Positions 16,678 through 24,158 of a DNA stretch of 39,027 nucleotides are shown here, piece by piece (position 1 is the first letter of the stretch; every line of letters starts with the position of its first letter). A program made the translations under genes and the position numbers. Under the pieces are notes generated by a model. It was not told where the DNA came from. It saw only the letters and a program-made list of their open reading frames with translations, and made no database searches. Location: contig JAIQFQ010000036.1 of assembly GCA_020073245.1 (NCBI GenBank), positions 1-39,027 on the forward strand, in the 5' to 3' direction. The DNA comes from Terriglobia bacterium (GTDB lineage: Bacteria; Acidobacteriota; Thermoanaerobaculia; Thermoanaerobaculales; Thermoanaerobaculaceae).

Positions 16678-17880
16678 GTGCGCGGCCGGGTCGTCCTCGG
16701 CGTCTCGGGCGGCATCGCAGCGTTCCGCGCGGTCGAGGTGCTGCGCGGGCTCATCAAAGCCGGGTGCCGCGTCCACACGATCCTGACCGAAAACGCGACG
16801 CACTTCGTCGCTCCCCGCACATTCGCCGTCCTGTCCAACGAGGGCGCCGAGGTTTCGCTGTGGAGCGACCCCACCAGCCCCGGCGTCGACCATGTGACCC
16901 TTGGACGTGAAAGCGATCTGCTCCTCGTCGTCCCGGCGACCGCAAACATCATCGCCAAGATGGCCGCCGGCATCGCCGACGACGCCCTCACCACATACGC
17001 CCTCGCGCACCGCCGGCGAGTAATGATCGCGCCGGCCATGAACACCTCGATGTGGCGCCAACCTGCGATCGAGCAGGCGGTCGCGGCCCTCAAACAGCGC
17101 GGCGCCATCGTTGTGGGGCCGGTGTTCGGCTTTCTGGCGGAAGGCGAGATCGGCGAGGGCAAGCTCGCGCCGGTCGACGAGATCGTGGGCGCCGCGCTGG
17201 CCGCCCTACCGCTGCGCGGGCCGCTTGCCGGGGTGCGGGTCCTCATCACGGCGGGGCCCACGCGCGAGCCGATCGACACCGTTCGGGTCATCACCAACCG
17301 CTCTTCGGGCCGCATGGGGGTGGCGCTGGCGCTTGCGGCGCGCGACCTCGGCGCCGAGGTGAGACTCCTCGCCGGCCCCGGTGTCAGTGCACCGTCGGGT
17401 GTCCCCATGGAGCGCTTCGAGACCGCGGCCGATCTCGGCCGCCTGCTCGGCCGGCGCGCGCCCGAGGCGGACGCGGTGTGGCATGCCGCCGCGGTCGCCG
17501 ACTTCCGCCCGACCTCCGTCGCGGCCGGAAAGCTCGACCGTCGGCAAGGGGGGCTCCAACTCGCGTTGCAGCCGGTGCCCGACCTCGCCGCGGCGATGCC
17601 CCGGGTTCAGGGCCGCCCCTACCTCGTGATCTTTGCGGCCGAGCGCGCCACCGACCTCGAGGCGCGGGCTGCCAAGAAGATGTCCGAAAAGGCCGCCGAT
17701 GCCGTTGTGGCTAACCCGATCGACGAGCCCGGCCTCGGGATGGAGTCCGCGCGGAACCGCGCTGTCGTGCTGACGCGCCTCGGAGTGCGGCGCGAGTTCG
17801 TGGCACAGGACAAGGAGCCCCTCGCCCGCGAGTTGGTCCTCACCCTCGCCGGAGAGATCGTGGCGAATCGCCGCCGATGA
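16678..17880 (+). CDS. coaBC: Bifunctional phosphopantothenoylcysteine decarboxylase/synthetase
   Basis: Encodes 400 residues; GTG 16678 follows the rpoZ TAG directly. The N-terminal CoaC flavoprotein domain (1-180) has LGVSGGIAAFRAVEV, catalytic His72 in DHVTLGRESD, VVPATANIIAKMAAG and APAMNTSMW. The position where E. coli Dfp has its essential Cys158 reads Glu155 (FLAEGEIGEG), a variation also reported to occur in other CoaBC lineages. The C-terminal CoaB domain (185-400) has VLITAGPTREPIDTVR, TNRSSGRMGVALA (usually Lys at the Arg) and VADFRPTSVAAGKL. It makes 4'-phosphopantetheine from phosphopantothenate, cysteine and CTP for coenzyme A. It overlaps udg by 4 nt (ATGA). Confidence 0.93.
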   Translation: MRGRVVLGVSGGIAAFRAVEVLRGLIKAGCRVHTILTENATHFVAPRTFAVLSNEGAEVSLWSDPTSPGVDHVTLGRESDLLLVVPATANIIAKMAAGIADDALTTYALAHRRRVMIAPAMNTSMWRQPAIEQAVAALKQRGAIVVGPVFGFLAEGEIGEGKLAPVDEIVGAALAALPLRGPLAGVRVLITAGPTREPIDTVRVITNRSSGRMGVALALAARDLGAEVRLLAGPGVSAPSGVPMERFETAADLGRLLGRRAPEADAVWHAAAVADFRPTSVAAGKLDRRQGGLQLALQPVPDLAAAMPRVQGRPYLVIFAAERATDLEARAAKKMSEKAADAVVANPIDEPGLGMESARNRAVVLTRLGVRREFVAQDKEPLARELVLTLAGEIVANRRR

Positions 17881-18581
17881 GCCGCCGGGACCTCCTGAAC
17901 TACCTGCGGGACCTCGGCTGGCGCGACGTCGACGCGACGGTGGCGACGCCCAGAGCGGCGGCCCGGCCGGAGTCGACGCGCGCGCCTGCCGCAACCGGAG
18001 CCGAGGATCCGCTCGCCGCAACCGACCTCAAGGCGATGGGCCGCGCGCTGGCGGCGTGCAAGCGCTGCCGCCTGTGCCAGGGGCGCACACAGGTCGTGTT
18101 CGGGGTCGGCAACCCCGCAGCCCGCGTCGTCTTCATGGGCGAGGGGCCGGGCGCCGATGAAGACCGGCTGGGCGAGCCGTTTGTCGGCAAGGCCGGGAAA
18201 CTCCTCAACGCGATGCTGCCGTCGATCGGTCTCAAACGCGCCGACGTCTACATCGCGAACGTCGTGAAGTGCCGGCCGCCTGGGAACCGTGACCCCGAAC
18301 CCGACGAGGCCGCCGCCTGCATGCCGTTTCTCAAGCGCCAGATCGAGCTGATCGACCCGCTCGTGATCGTCTGCCTGGGCCGCATCGCGGCGCGATACCT
18401 GCTCGGCACGACCGCGCCGATCTCCAGCTACCGGGGCCGGTGGACGAAGTGGATGGGACGCGACGTGCTCCCGACGTACCACCCTGCCTACCTCCTCCGC
18501 AACCCAGCCGCCAAGCGCGAGTCCTGGAGCGACTTCAAGAAGCTCCGGGAGAGGCTGAAGCAGGAGGAGGGAAGAGGGTAG
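17877..18581 (+). CDS. Uracil-DNA glycosylase, family 4 (4Fe-4S)
   Basis: Encodes 234 residues; ATG 17877 overlaps the coaBC stop. It excises uracil from deaminated DNA. Motif A is [20 protein letters not shown] (residues 88-107), and motif B is [11 protein letters not shown] near the C-terminus. The Fe-S cysteines are C61/C64 (CKRC), C132 ([11 protein letters not shown]) and C148 (AAACMPF), a complete family-4 set. A linker of about 40 Ala/Pro-rich residues precedes the domain; the first 20 residues ([14 protein letters not shown]) may be a small helical add-on. Its stop codon TAG (18579-18581) lies inside heptamer array F, so the last residues (EEGRG) are encoded by repeat units. Confidence 0.92.
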   Translation: MSRRDLLNYLRDLGWRDVDATVATPRAAARPESTRAPAATGAEDPLAATDLKAMGRALAACKRCRLCQGRTQVVFGVGNPAARVVFMGEGPGADEDRLGEPFVGKAGKLLNAMLPSIGLKRADVYIANVVKCRPPGNRDPEPDEAAACMPFLKRQIELIDPLVIVCLGRIAARYLLGTTAPISSYRGRWTKWMGRDVLPTYHPAYLLRNPAAKRESWSDFKKLRERLKQEEGRG

Positions 18582-18670
18582 AGGGTAAACGGCAGACGGA
18601 AGAGGGACGGCGGAATTGCCCCACGGGATGTGGTCTTTCCTCTACCTTCTCCCATCTACCGTCTTCCCTG
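18567..18670. repeat. Heptamer array F: two inverted arms (GAGGGTA class)
   Basis: Left arm 18567-18608 has six units (GAGGGAA, GAGGGTA twice, AACGGCA, GACGGAA, GAGGGAC). Right arm 18636-18670 has five units which on the minus strand read CAGGGAA, GACGGTA, GATGGGA, GAAGGTA and GAGGAAA. Unit by unit the arms match at about 26 of 35 positions; the centre is 27 bp. The left arm begins inside udg and contains its stop codon. The right arm ends 54 bp before the threonine aldolase start. Confidence 0.88.
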
Positions 18671-18724
18671 TCGCCGGCGCGGAAGGCACCCCACGGTGGT
18701 AACGTGACCCCCCGGGAGAGCCAC

Positions 18725-19762
18725 ATGCGACCGATCGATTTGCGAAGCGACACCGTGACGCGCCCCTCGGCCGAGATGCGGCGCGTCATGGCCGAGGCCG
18801 AGGTGGGCGACGATGTCTTCGGCGACGACCCCACGGTCAACGCTCTCCAGGCGTATGCGGCGGAGCTGTTCGGCAAGCAGGCCGGTCTCTTCTTCCCCTC
18901 GGGCACGATGTCGAACCAGGCCGCTCTCGCGGCGCACACTCGGCGTGGGGACGAGGTCTTCCTTCACGAGCAGGCGCACATCCTCCTGCACGAGCAGGGC
19001 GGCGCCGCCGTGCACTCCCAGCTTCAGACTCGCTGCTTCGCGTCCGTCGACGGCATGCTGTATCCCGAGGCCATGGAGCCGTTCGTTCACACCGACGAGG
19101 ATTGGCACCACGCGCCGACGCGGGTGGTCACGCTCGAGAACACCCACAACCGGTGCGGCGGGCGCGTGCTCGACCAGGCGCGTGTGCTCGCGGTACGGGC
19201 GTTCTGCGATCGTCACGAGCTGTTGCTGCACCTCGACGGTGCAAGGGTCTGCAACGCGGTGGTTGCCAGCGGGCTGGCGCCCGCCGAGATCGCCTCACCA
19301 TTCGACTCCGTCAGCATCTGCCTCTCGAAAGGGCTGGGTGCTCCGGTCGGCTCGGTGCTCGTCGGGTCCGCCGACTTCATCCGGCGGGCCGCACGTGCCC
19401 GAAAGCTGCTGGGCGGTGGGATGCGGCAGGCCGGGATCGTCGCCGCTGGCGGCCTGTACGCGTTGCGGTACAACATTGCGCGCCTCGCCGACGACCACCG
19501 CCGGTGCAGGATCCTCGCCGAGCGCATCGCCGGTGCGCCAAAGCTCGCCGTGGACGTTGGAGCGGTCGAGACCAACATGGTGTTCGCCGACACTCGACCC
19601 TCCGGCATGCGCGCAGCGGAGGTCGTGGAGCTTCTCGCGGCCCGCGGCGTGCTCTGTCTCGATGAGGGTCCGTACACCGTGCGCTTCGTCACCCATCTCG
19701 ACGTGGACGACACCGCTGTCGAAGAGGCATCCCGAATTATCGTCGACGCGATGTCCCGCTGA
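18725..19762 (+). CDS. ltaE: Low-specificity L-threonine aldolase
   Basis: Encodes 345 residues, ATG 18725 with GGGAGAG 4 nt upstream. This PLP enzyme cleaves L-threonine/allo-threonine to glycine and acetaldehyde. [20 protein letters not shown] is the family's diagnostic N-terminus; [38 protein letters not shown] and [16 protein letters not shown] follow, with PLP lysine Lys202. Glycine made here would be substrate for the glycine cleavage operon 6 kb downstream (inference). It is flanked by heptamer arrays F upstream and D downstream, and is convergent with the archease gene. Confidence 0.94.
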   Translation: MRPIDLRSDTVTRPSAEMRRVMAEAEVGDDVFGDDPTVNALQAYAAELFGKQAGLFFPSGTMSNQAALAAHTRRGDEVFLHEQAHILLHEQGGAAVHSQLQTRCFASVDGMLYPEAMEPFVHTDEDWHHAPTRVVTLENTHNRCGGRVLDQARVLAVRAFCDRHELLLHLDGARVCNAVVASGLAPAEIASPFDSVSICLSKGLGAPVGSVLVGSADFIRRAARARKLLGGGMRQAGIVAAGGLYALRYNIARLADDHRRCRILAERIAGAPKLAVDVGAVETNMVFADTRPSGMRAAEVVELLAARGVLCLDEGPYTVRFVTHLDVDDTAVEEASRIIVDAMSR

Positions 19763-19812
19763 CGCGGCGCGGCTACCCGCACCACGGCTTCGAGCCGCTT
19801 CTCTCGTCTCTT

Positions 19813-19847
19813 CGGACCACGGGCCACGGACCACTGACCACGGTTTC
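19813..19847. repeat. Heptamer array D (CGGACCA class, five units)
   Basis: Units CGGACCA 19813-19819, CGGGCCA 19820-19826, CGGACCA 19827-19833, CTGACCA 19834-19840 and CGGTTTC 19841-19847. It lies between the convergent ltaE and archease stops, ending 9 bp before the archease stop codon. Same class and same closing unit as arrays B and C. Confidence 0.88.
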
Positions 19848-19856
19848 TTGCCGTTA

Positions 19857-20264
19857 TCAGACGTCCAGGGTGAGGATCGCCGCGAGGCGCCGACGATGGC
19901 GCCGCGGGCGAAGCTCGTGGTACGTGGCGGCCTTGACCTCCAGTTCGGGTATGGCTCCCGGTGGGAGCGGGCCCAGCGCCAGCGTTGCCGCTCCTCCTAT
20001 CAGTTCGAAGTGCACCGCGACCTCGTGCCGAGCGTAGAGAATGAACAGAGACTCGTTTACGGCACGAACCAGCATCGACGCCAGATCGCCCGGCCAGGGG
20101 CGGATCACCGCTCGGTGCAGCGCCCCCATCCTGGGCGGCGTGCCGAGGGCGAGGGTCATGGCGCCGAGCACCGCGTTACCGATCAGCTCCGCTTCGCTGT
20201 CGCCCCAAACCGCGAGCCGCAAGTCCGCACGGTGGGCCAGGGTCCGAAAACGCGGGCGTCTCAT
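19857..20264 (-). CDS. Archease family protein
   Basis: Encodes 135 residues from ATG 20264; GTG 20288 is an alternative with a weak AGCAGG upstream. The N-terminus (FRTLAHRADLRLAVWGDSEAE) matches the archease 'FLDHTADIGIRAYG' start, and the C-terminus (LEVKAATYHELRPRRHRRR then LAAILTLDV) matches the family's KAVTYH...DV ending. Archease activates the RNA ligase RtcB by helping guanylylation and metal loading. The usual HTAD reads HRAD here, keeping the metal-binding Asp. No rtcB is in the window, so the partner is elsewhere or the role differs. It is divergent from the CPBP gene with only 23-47 bp between starts. Confidence 0.78.
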   Translation of the reverse strand: MRRPRFRTLAHRADLRLAVWGDSEAELIGNAVLGAMTLALGTPPRMGALHRAVIRPWPGDLASMLVRAVNESLFILYARHEVAVHFELIGGAATLALGPLPPGAIPELEVKAATYHELRPRRHRRRLAAILTLDV

Positions 20265-20311
20265 GAACAGGAGTTTAGCGGACGGCACCCTGCTGCCTTA
20301 GACTGAGCGCA

Positions 20312-21697
20312 GTGTTCCGGCTTGGGTATGTCTTGCGAGTGGCGCTAGCGGTTGTCGCCGCCATTGCGGGCGTCACCTTGGTGCGTGGGCGCGGAGTAGG
20401 TGGAGAGGCCCGCGCCACCTTCGTTGCGCGTTCAGCCATGGAGCGTCTGGGATACCAGCCCATCGGTGAGCCCGCCGCCGGATTCGAGGGCGACCAGGAG
20501 CTGGCGTGGGCCCTGGAAAGAGCACGCCCGGGCCCGGGTGGTGTCGGTCTCGCGCGTGGCGAGGGGGGTGCGCTGAGGTGGCGGGTGGTCTTCCCCGGCG
20601 GTGGCGAGGTGCAGGTCACGGTTGACGGGCTGGTGTGGTCGCTGCGCCGGCCGGTCCCGTCGGCGCCTGGGCCGGACCTGTTCCCATCGCTGGCGCGGGC
20701 GCGTGTGGAGGCCGCGGTGGCGGCGGCGGTACCCGATCCCGCAGCGTGGCGCCTCGTGCGCGCCCAGAGCTGGAGGGAAGGCGGCCACACCTGGGAGCGG
20801 GCCTGGTTCGTCGGTGGGCCGGGGCCGCTCCCTTCCGGTTGGCGACGCGAGCTCGAGCTCGAGATGGCCGGCTCAACGGTCCTGTCGTGGCGGCGCTCGG
20901 TCCACCCGCTCGGGACCGACCTGGGGGTTGTCACCGGCCGCATGGCCGAGCTCCGTCTCCTCCGTCGTCCGGCGATGCTCGGACTGGCGATCCTGGTGGT
21001 CGGGGTTCTAGTCGCGGGGGCCGAGGCGGTCGCGTACCGTGAGTCCGTTGCGCCCATGAGGGGTATCGCGTACGGGCTCGTGACGGCGTTTGCCGGCAGC
21101 TTTGCGGCCGATTCTCTGACGGCCGCCCCCGTCCAGGGTGTGGTCCTGGCGCTGGTGGTGGCCGTGCTGCCCGTCTGGACCGACCTGCCTCGACCTCGGC
21201 TTCGCCTCGGCCCCGCGGCGGGCGTGGCGCTCGCGGGGGTGACGCTTGTGGGCAGGGCGGTCATCCTGGGAACAGGAGGATGGGCGCCCGTGACCTCACC
21301 GGTGGCGGCCGACATGGGCGTGGGTCGCCTCCTGGCCGAGTCCTGGGTCCCCGCCCTGGTTGAGGAACCGTTGCTCCGGGGCGCACTGCCGGCGCTCGCC
21401 GCTCCGGTCGTCGGGTGGTGGGGGGCAGCGCTGCTCGCCGCCCCCGTCGGTGCACTCCTGCACCCGGTGCCCTCGGTTCCCGTGCTTGCGTCCATCGGGC
21501 TCGAGCTTGTGCTGCAGGCGGGTCTCGCGGTGGTGGCTCGCTTCGCAGGCGTCGGAGGGGCCGTGCTCGCGCGCGGGACGTACGAAGCCCTGGTGCGGAG
21601 GGCGTCGTTCCCTGTCGGTTCCGAGTGGGATCGCGTCGCCCTGCTGGGCGTGGCGGTCGGGACGATCTTGCTGCTATGGCCGCGCCGACGCGAGTGA
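20312..21697 (+). CDS. CPBP (CAAX protease/bacteriocin-processing type) membrane protein with periplasmic N-domain
   Basis: Encodes 461 residues from GTG 20312. A first helix (residues 5-25) is followed by a soluble region of about 190 residues (YQPIGEPAAGFEGDQEL, WRVVFPGGGEVQVTVDG), then about eight helices. VEEPLLRGALPAL gives the CPBP motif Glu351-Glu352...Arg356, and APVGALLH gives the second motif His. The third motif (usually H...N) reads ARGTYEAL and is lost, so proteolytic activity is doubtful. First of four plus-strand envelope genes; it overlaps the next by 4-22 nt. The N-domain is not one I recognise. Confidence 0.72.
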   Translation: MFRLGYVLRVALAVVAAIAGVTLVRGRGVGGEARATFVARSAMERLGYQPIGEPAAGFEGDQELAWALERARPGPGGVGLARGEGGALRWRVVFPGGGEVQVTVDGLVWSLRRPVPSAPGPDLFPSLARARVEAAVAAAVPDPAAWRLVRAQSWREGGHTWERAWFVGGPGPLPSGWRRELELEMAGSTVLSWRRSVHPLGTDLGVVTGRMAELRLLRRPAMLGLAILVVGVLVAGAEAVAYRESVAPMRGIAYGLVTAFAGSFAADSLTAAPVQGVVLALVVAVLPVWTDLPRPRLRLGPAAGVALAGVTLVGRAVILGTGGWAPVTSPVAADMGVGRLLAESWVPALVEEPLLRGALPALAAPVVGWWGAALLAAPVGALLHPVPSVPVLASIGLELVLQAGLAVVARFAGVGGAVLARGTYEALVRRASFPVGSEWDRVALLGVAVGTILLLWPRRRE

Positions 21698-22926
21698 AGC
21701 TCCTGGCGGGCGGAGCCATGGCGGTCGCCGTCGCGGCGACCGCGCTCCTGCTGACGATCCCTCCCCGAGGTGTCGCCGCGCCCGAGTCGCCAGATGTGGC
21801 CGCCGACCGTGCGGAGCGCGAGCTTCCCGCGCTGGGCGTGCCCTGGGGAAAGGTGCGCGGCTGGGAAAGGGTGCGCGATGGGTGGACCGTGTCCTGGCAG
21901 CCCGCTCACGGTATGTGGCTGGTTCGCGCCTGGGTGCCGGACGGTCCCCGAGCGATACGCTGGCGTATCGAGGCGGCGTCGTGGTTGCCCGGCGTGAGAC
22001 TGTCGGCGCGGGCGGCGCGTGCGCTGGTCGGGCCGGAGTTCGGGTTGCTGCAGCCGAGGGAACGGCTCGGCCGGCGCGACTGGTTGGTCAGCGACACCAG
22101 GCTTCTCGGCGCCCTGCCCGCCGGGGGAGACCTGCCGGCCGACCCGTATCGGCGGCAGGTGGGCCTCGAGGCGATGCTGATGGGTCTGCTCGTCGCGGGC
22201 GCCGCGGTGCGTCATCTGGTCCCCGGATCCGCCTCTCGAGGGTGGCGGCACGCGCTCAGCTGGGCCGGACTGGTCCTGCTTCCTCTGATGCCGTGGCTTG
22301 CCGCGCTGGCGCGGCCGGTATTCCAGGCGGGTGTCCGGCCCTGGGTCGCCGAGTTGGCGTTCGGCGGCGCCGCGACCATACTGCTCGGCGCTCTGCTTTT
22401 CGCGGCCCGGCGTTTTCCGGCGATCGCCGGAACCCCTCCGGTGGCCTGGCTCGCGGCGGCCGTTGCTGCCGGGGTACTGGCCGGACGGCTGGAACCGGGA
22501 GGATGGCTCGTTTCCGTGGCCGGCCTTCCCTTGCGCCTTCCGGCCCTAGCATCAATCGCGGTCATCGCCGGATGGCTGGCAGGGCTTGCGGCGGATGGCC
22601 TGCGCGAGCTTCTCCGATTCACGGTGGCGAGCCGACCCGTCGTGCTTGCGGCGCTTGCCGTGGGTTCCGTAATGTTCGCCGGCTCCTGGCTCGCCGTTGC
22701 GGTGGCGATCGTAGCGGCCGCGGCCGTGGAACGCGGTCAGGGGACGTGGATCACGACCGCCGTCGTGTGGGGATGGGTGATCGGCAGTCTGCTGGCACTC
22801 GCCGAGTGGGAGGCGGGGCTGCGCGATGCCTTCGTGCTTCTTTTGGTTGGTGCAGGTGTAGTCGCAGTCACCACCCTGGCAAGCCTGCGCGCCGGGAGCC
22901 CTCCTGGCGAGGAAGCGCAGGCCTGA
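21676..22926 (+). CDS. Unknown polytopic membrane protein
   Basis: Encodes 416 residues from ATG 21676; GTG 21694 (GTGA overlap with the upstream stop) is equally possible, and neither has a Shine-Dalgarno sequence. Layout: N-terminal helix (AMAVAVAATALLLTI), a soluble region of about 150 residues (VRGWERVRDGWTVSWQPAHG, WRIEAASWLPGVRLS), then about nine hydrophobic helices and a short acidic tail (PPGEEAQA). The same plan (helix, periplasmic beta-like domain, helix bundle) is seen in the CPBP protein upstream, so the two may be distant relatives or subunits; no catalytic motif is visible here. I do not recognise a family. Confidence 0.6.
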   Translation: MAAPTRVKLLAGGAMAVAVAATALLLTIPPRGVAAPESPDVAADRAERELPALGVPWGKVRGWERVRDGWTVSWQPAHGMWLVRAWVPDGPRAIRWRIEAASWLPGVRLSARAARALVGPEFGLLQPRERLGRRDWLVSDTRLLGALPAGGDLPADPYRRQVGLEAMLMGLLVAGAAVRHLVPGSASRGWRHALSWAGLVLLPLMPWLAALARPVFQAGVRPWVAELAFGGAATILLGALLFAARRFPAIAGTPPVAWLAAAVAAGVLAGRLEPGGWLVSVAGLPLRLPALASIAVIAGWLAGLAADGLRELLRFTVASRPVVLAALAVGSVMFAGSWLAVAVAIVAAAAVERGQGTWITTAVVWGWVIGSLLALAEWEAGLRDAFVLLLVGAGVVAVTTLASLRAGSPPGEEAQA

Positions 22927-22964
22927 TCGCTCCGGCCCGTAGCGGTCCTGGGGTTTTTCCGGGA

Positions 22965-22970
22965 TAGAAT
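22965..22970 (+). promoter_or_regulatory. Possible -10 box for a leaderless permease transcript
   Basis: TAGAAT at 22965-22970 ends 6 nt before the GTG start at 22977. Transcription normally begins about 7 nt after a -10 box, so the transcript would start at or on the GTG. No Shine-Dalgarno sequence precedes the GTG, which fits leaderless initiation. No clear -35 box. Confidence 0.35.
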
Positions 22971-22976
22971 CGGCCC

Positions 22977-24158
22977 GTGCAAACCGCCTGGTTCATCGCG
23001 GCGAGGCTGCTACGGCGGCGCGGCACCGCCCTCCTGAGAACCAGCGCGCTGGCGGCGCTCCTCGCGGTGACGCTCGGTGCCGCCTCGCTTGTTGTCGTTC
23101 TGGCGCTGATGAGCGGCTACTCGGCTGCGTTGCGCGAGGGGGTGCTGTCTGCCAGTGGCCACCTGGTCATCCTGGCTCCACCTGGACGGTCGGCCGATCA
23201 AATTGCGGGCTCCACGGTACGTATCGCGGCGGTGCCGGGCGTCGCGCGGGTCGGTGCCGTCATCTATTTGCCCGGCATGCTCTTCCCTCGTGGCGGCGGG
23301 GGGGCGGAACTGGTCAGCGTGCGCGGCGCCGCTTCGCCCCCTCCCTTCGTTCACCTTCCGGAATCCGACGAGGCCGGTCCGCTGGTGATCGCCCTCGGTT
23401 CCGGGGTGGCGCGCAGGCTGAGCGCCCGGGAAGGTGATGTGCTGTCTCTGCAGGTTGTGACCGGCGGGGCGCCGCGGGCCGTTCCTGTCCGGGTTGGCCA
23501 GGTGTTCTCCACCGGTTTCGCCGAACTGGACGAACGGTTCGTCATGACGGGCATCAAGGGACTGAACCGACGGCTGCCCGCGGTGCCGGGTGGTGGTCTC
23601 GAGGTGTGGCTTTCGGACCCGGACCGAGCCGAGGAGTTGCGCGAGCGGGTCGAGGCTGCCTGCGGGGGTGGAGCCATCGCAACCACCTGGCAGGAGCGCA
23701 ACCGCAACCTGTTCGCCGCGCTGCGCTGGCAGAAGCTGTCACTTGGCCTGGTGCTCTCTCTGGTGCTGGGGGTGGGCGCCTTCGAGGTCGCCTCGGCGCT
23801 CGTCGTCCTGGTGACCGAGAAGAGGCGGGAATTCGGCGTGCTCCTCGCGATCGGCGGCCCTCCGCGGCTGGTCCGCCGGACGCTGTTGCTCGCCGGCGGC
23901 GTTCTCGGCGGGACCGGTGTCTTGGCGGGGATGGGGTTGGGGGTCTTCGTCGTGGCCTTGCTGACGGCACTCGGCATCCCCCACTTCTCTCCGGACATCG
24001 CCCGCATCTACATGGTGGACAAGATCCCGCTCCGGCTGCTGCCCGGGGACCTGGCCGTCGTCCTCGGTTTGAGCATGATCGAGGTTCTCGCGGCCGCCCT
24101 GTTGCCAGCGGTCAGGGCCTCGAGGCGGGAGCCGGTCGAGGTGCTGCGGTGGGTATGA
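22977..24158 (+). CDS. LolC/E-FtsX-type ABC transporter permease
   Basis: Encodes 393 residues from GTG 22977. The N-terminal helix (LAALLAVTLGAASLVVVLALM) is followed by GYSAALREGVLSASGHLVIL, the LolC/E-type start; a large periplasmic domain (about 50-250) contains STGFAELDERFVMTGIKGLNR. A C-terminal FtsX domain has three helices with LRWQKLSLGLVLSLVLG, the coupling loop VTEKRREFGVLLAIGGPPR and ...LPAVRASRREPVEVLRWV at the end. LolCDE extracts lipoproteins for transport to the outer membrane, while FtsX-like relatives transmit ATPase cycles to periplasmic partners. No ATP-binding gene is adjacent. It overlaps the LytM-domain gene by 4 nt (ATGA), an unusual partner for a Lol permease. Confidence 0.85.
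   Translation: MQTAWFIAARLLRRRGTALLRTSALAALLAVTLGAASLVVVLALMSGYSAALREGVLSASGHLVILAPPGRSADQIAGSTVRIAAVPGVARVGAVIYLPGMLFPRGGGGAELVSVRGAASPPPFVHLPESDEAGPLVIALGSGVARRLSAREGDVLSLQVVTGGAPRAVPVRVGQVFSTGFAELDERFVMTGIKGLNRRLPAVPGGGLEVWLSDPDRAEELRERVEAACGGGAIATTWQERNRNLFAALRWQKLSLGLVLSLVLGVGAFEVASALVVLVTEKRREFGVLLAIGGPPRLVRRTLLLAGGVLGGTGVLAGMGLGVFVVALLTALGIPHFSPDIARIYMVDKIPLRLLPGDLAVVLGLSMIEVLAAALLPAVRASRREPVEVLRWV

Noticed and set aside
20275..22251. 658-codon minus-strand frame
   Set aside because: Ser/Thr/Arg/Pro-rich shadow of the CPBP and membrane genes; no motif or ribosome site.
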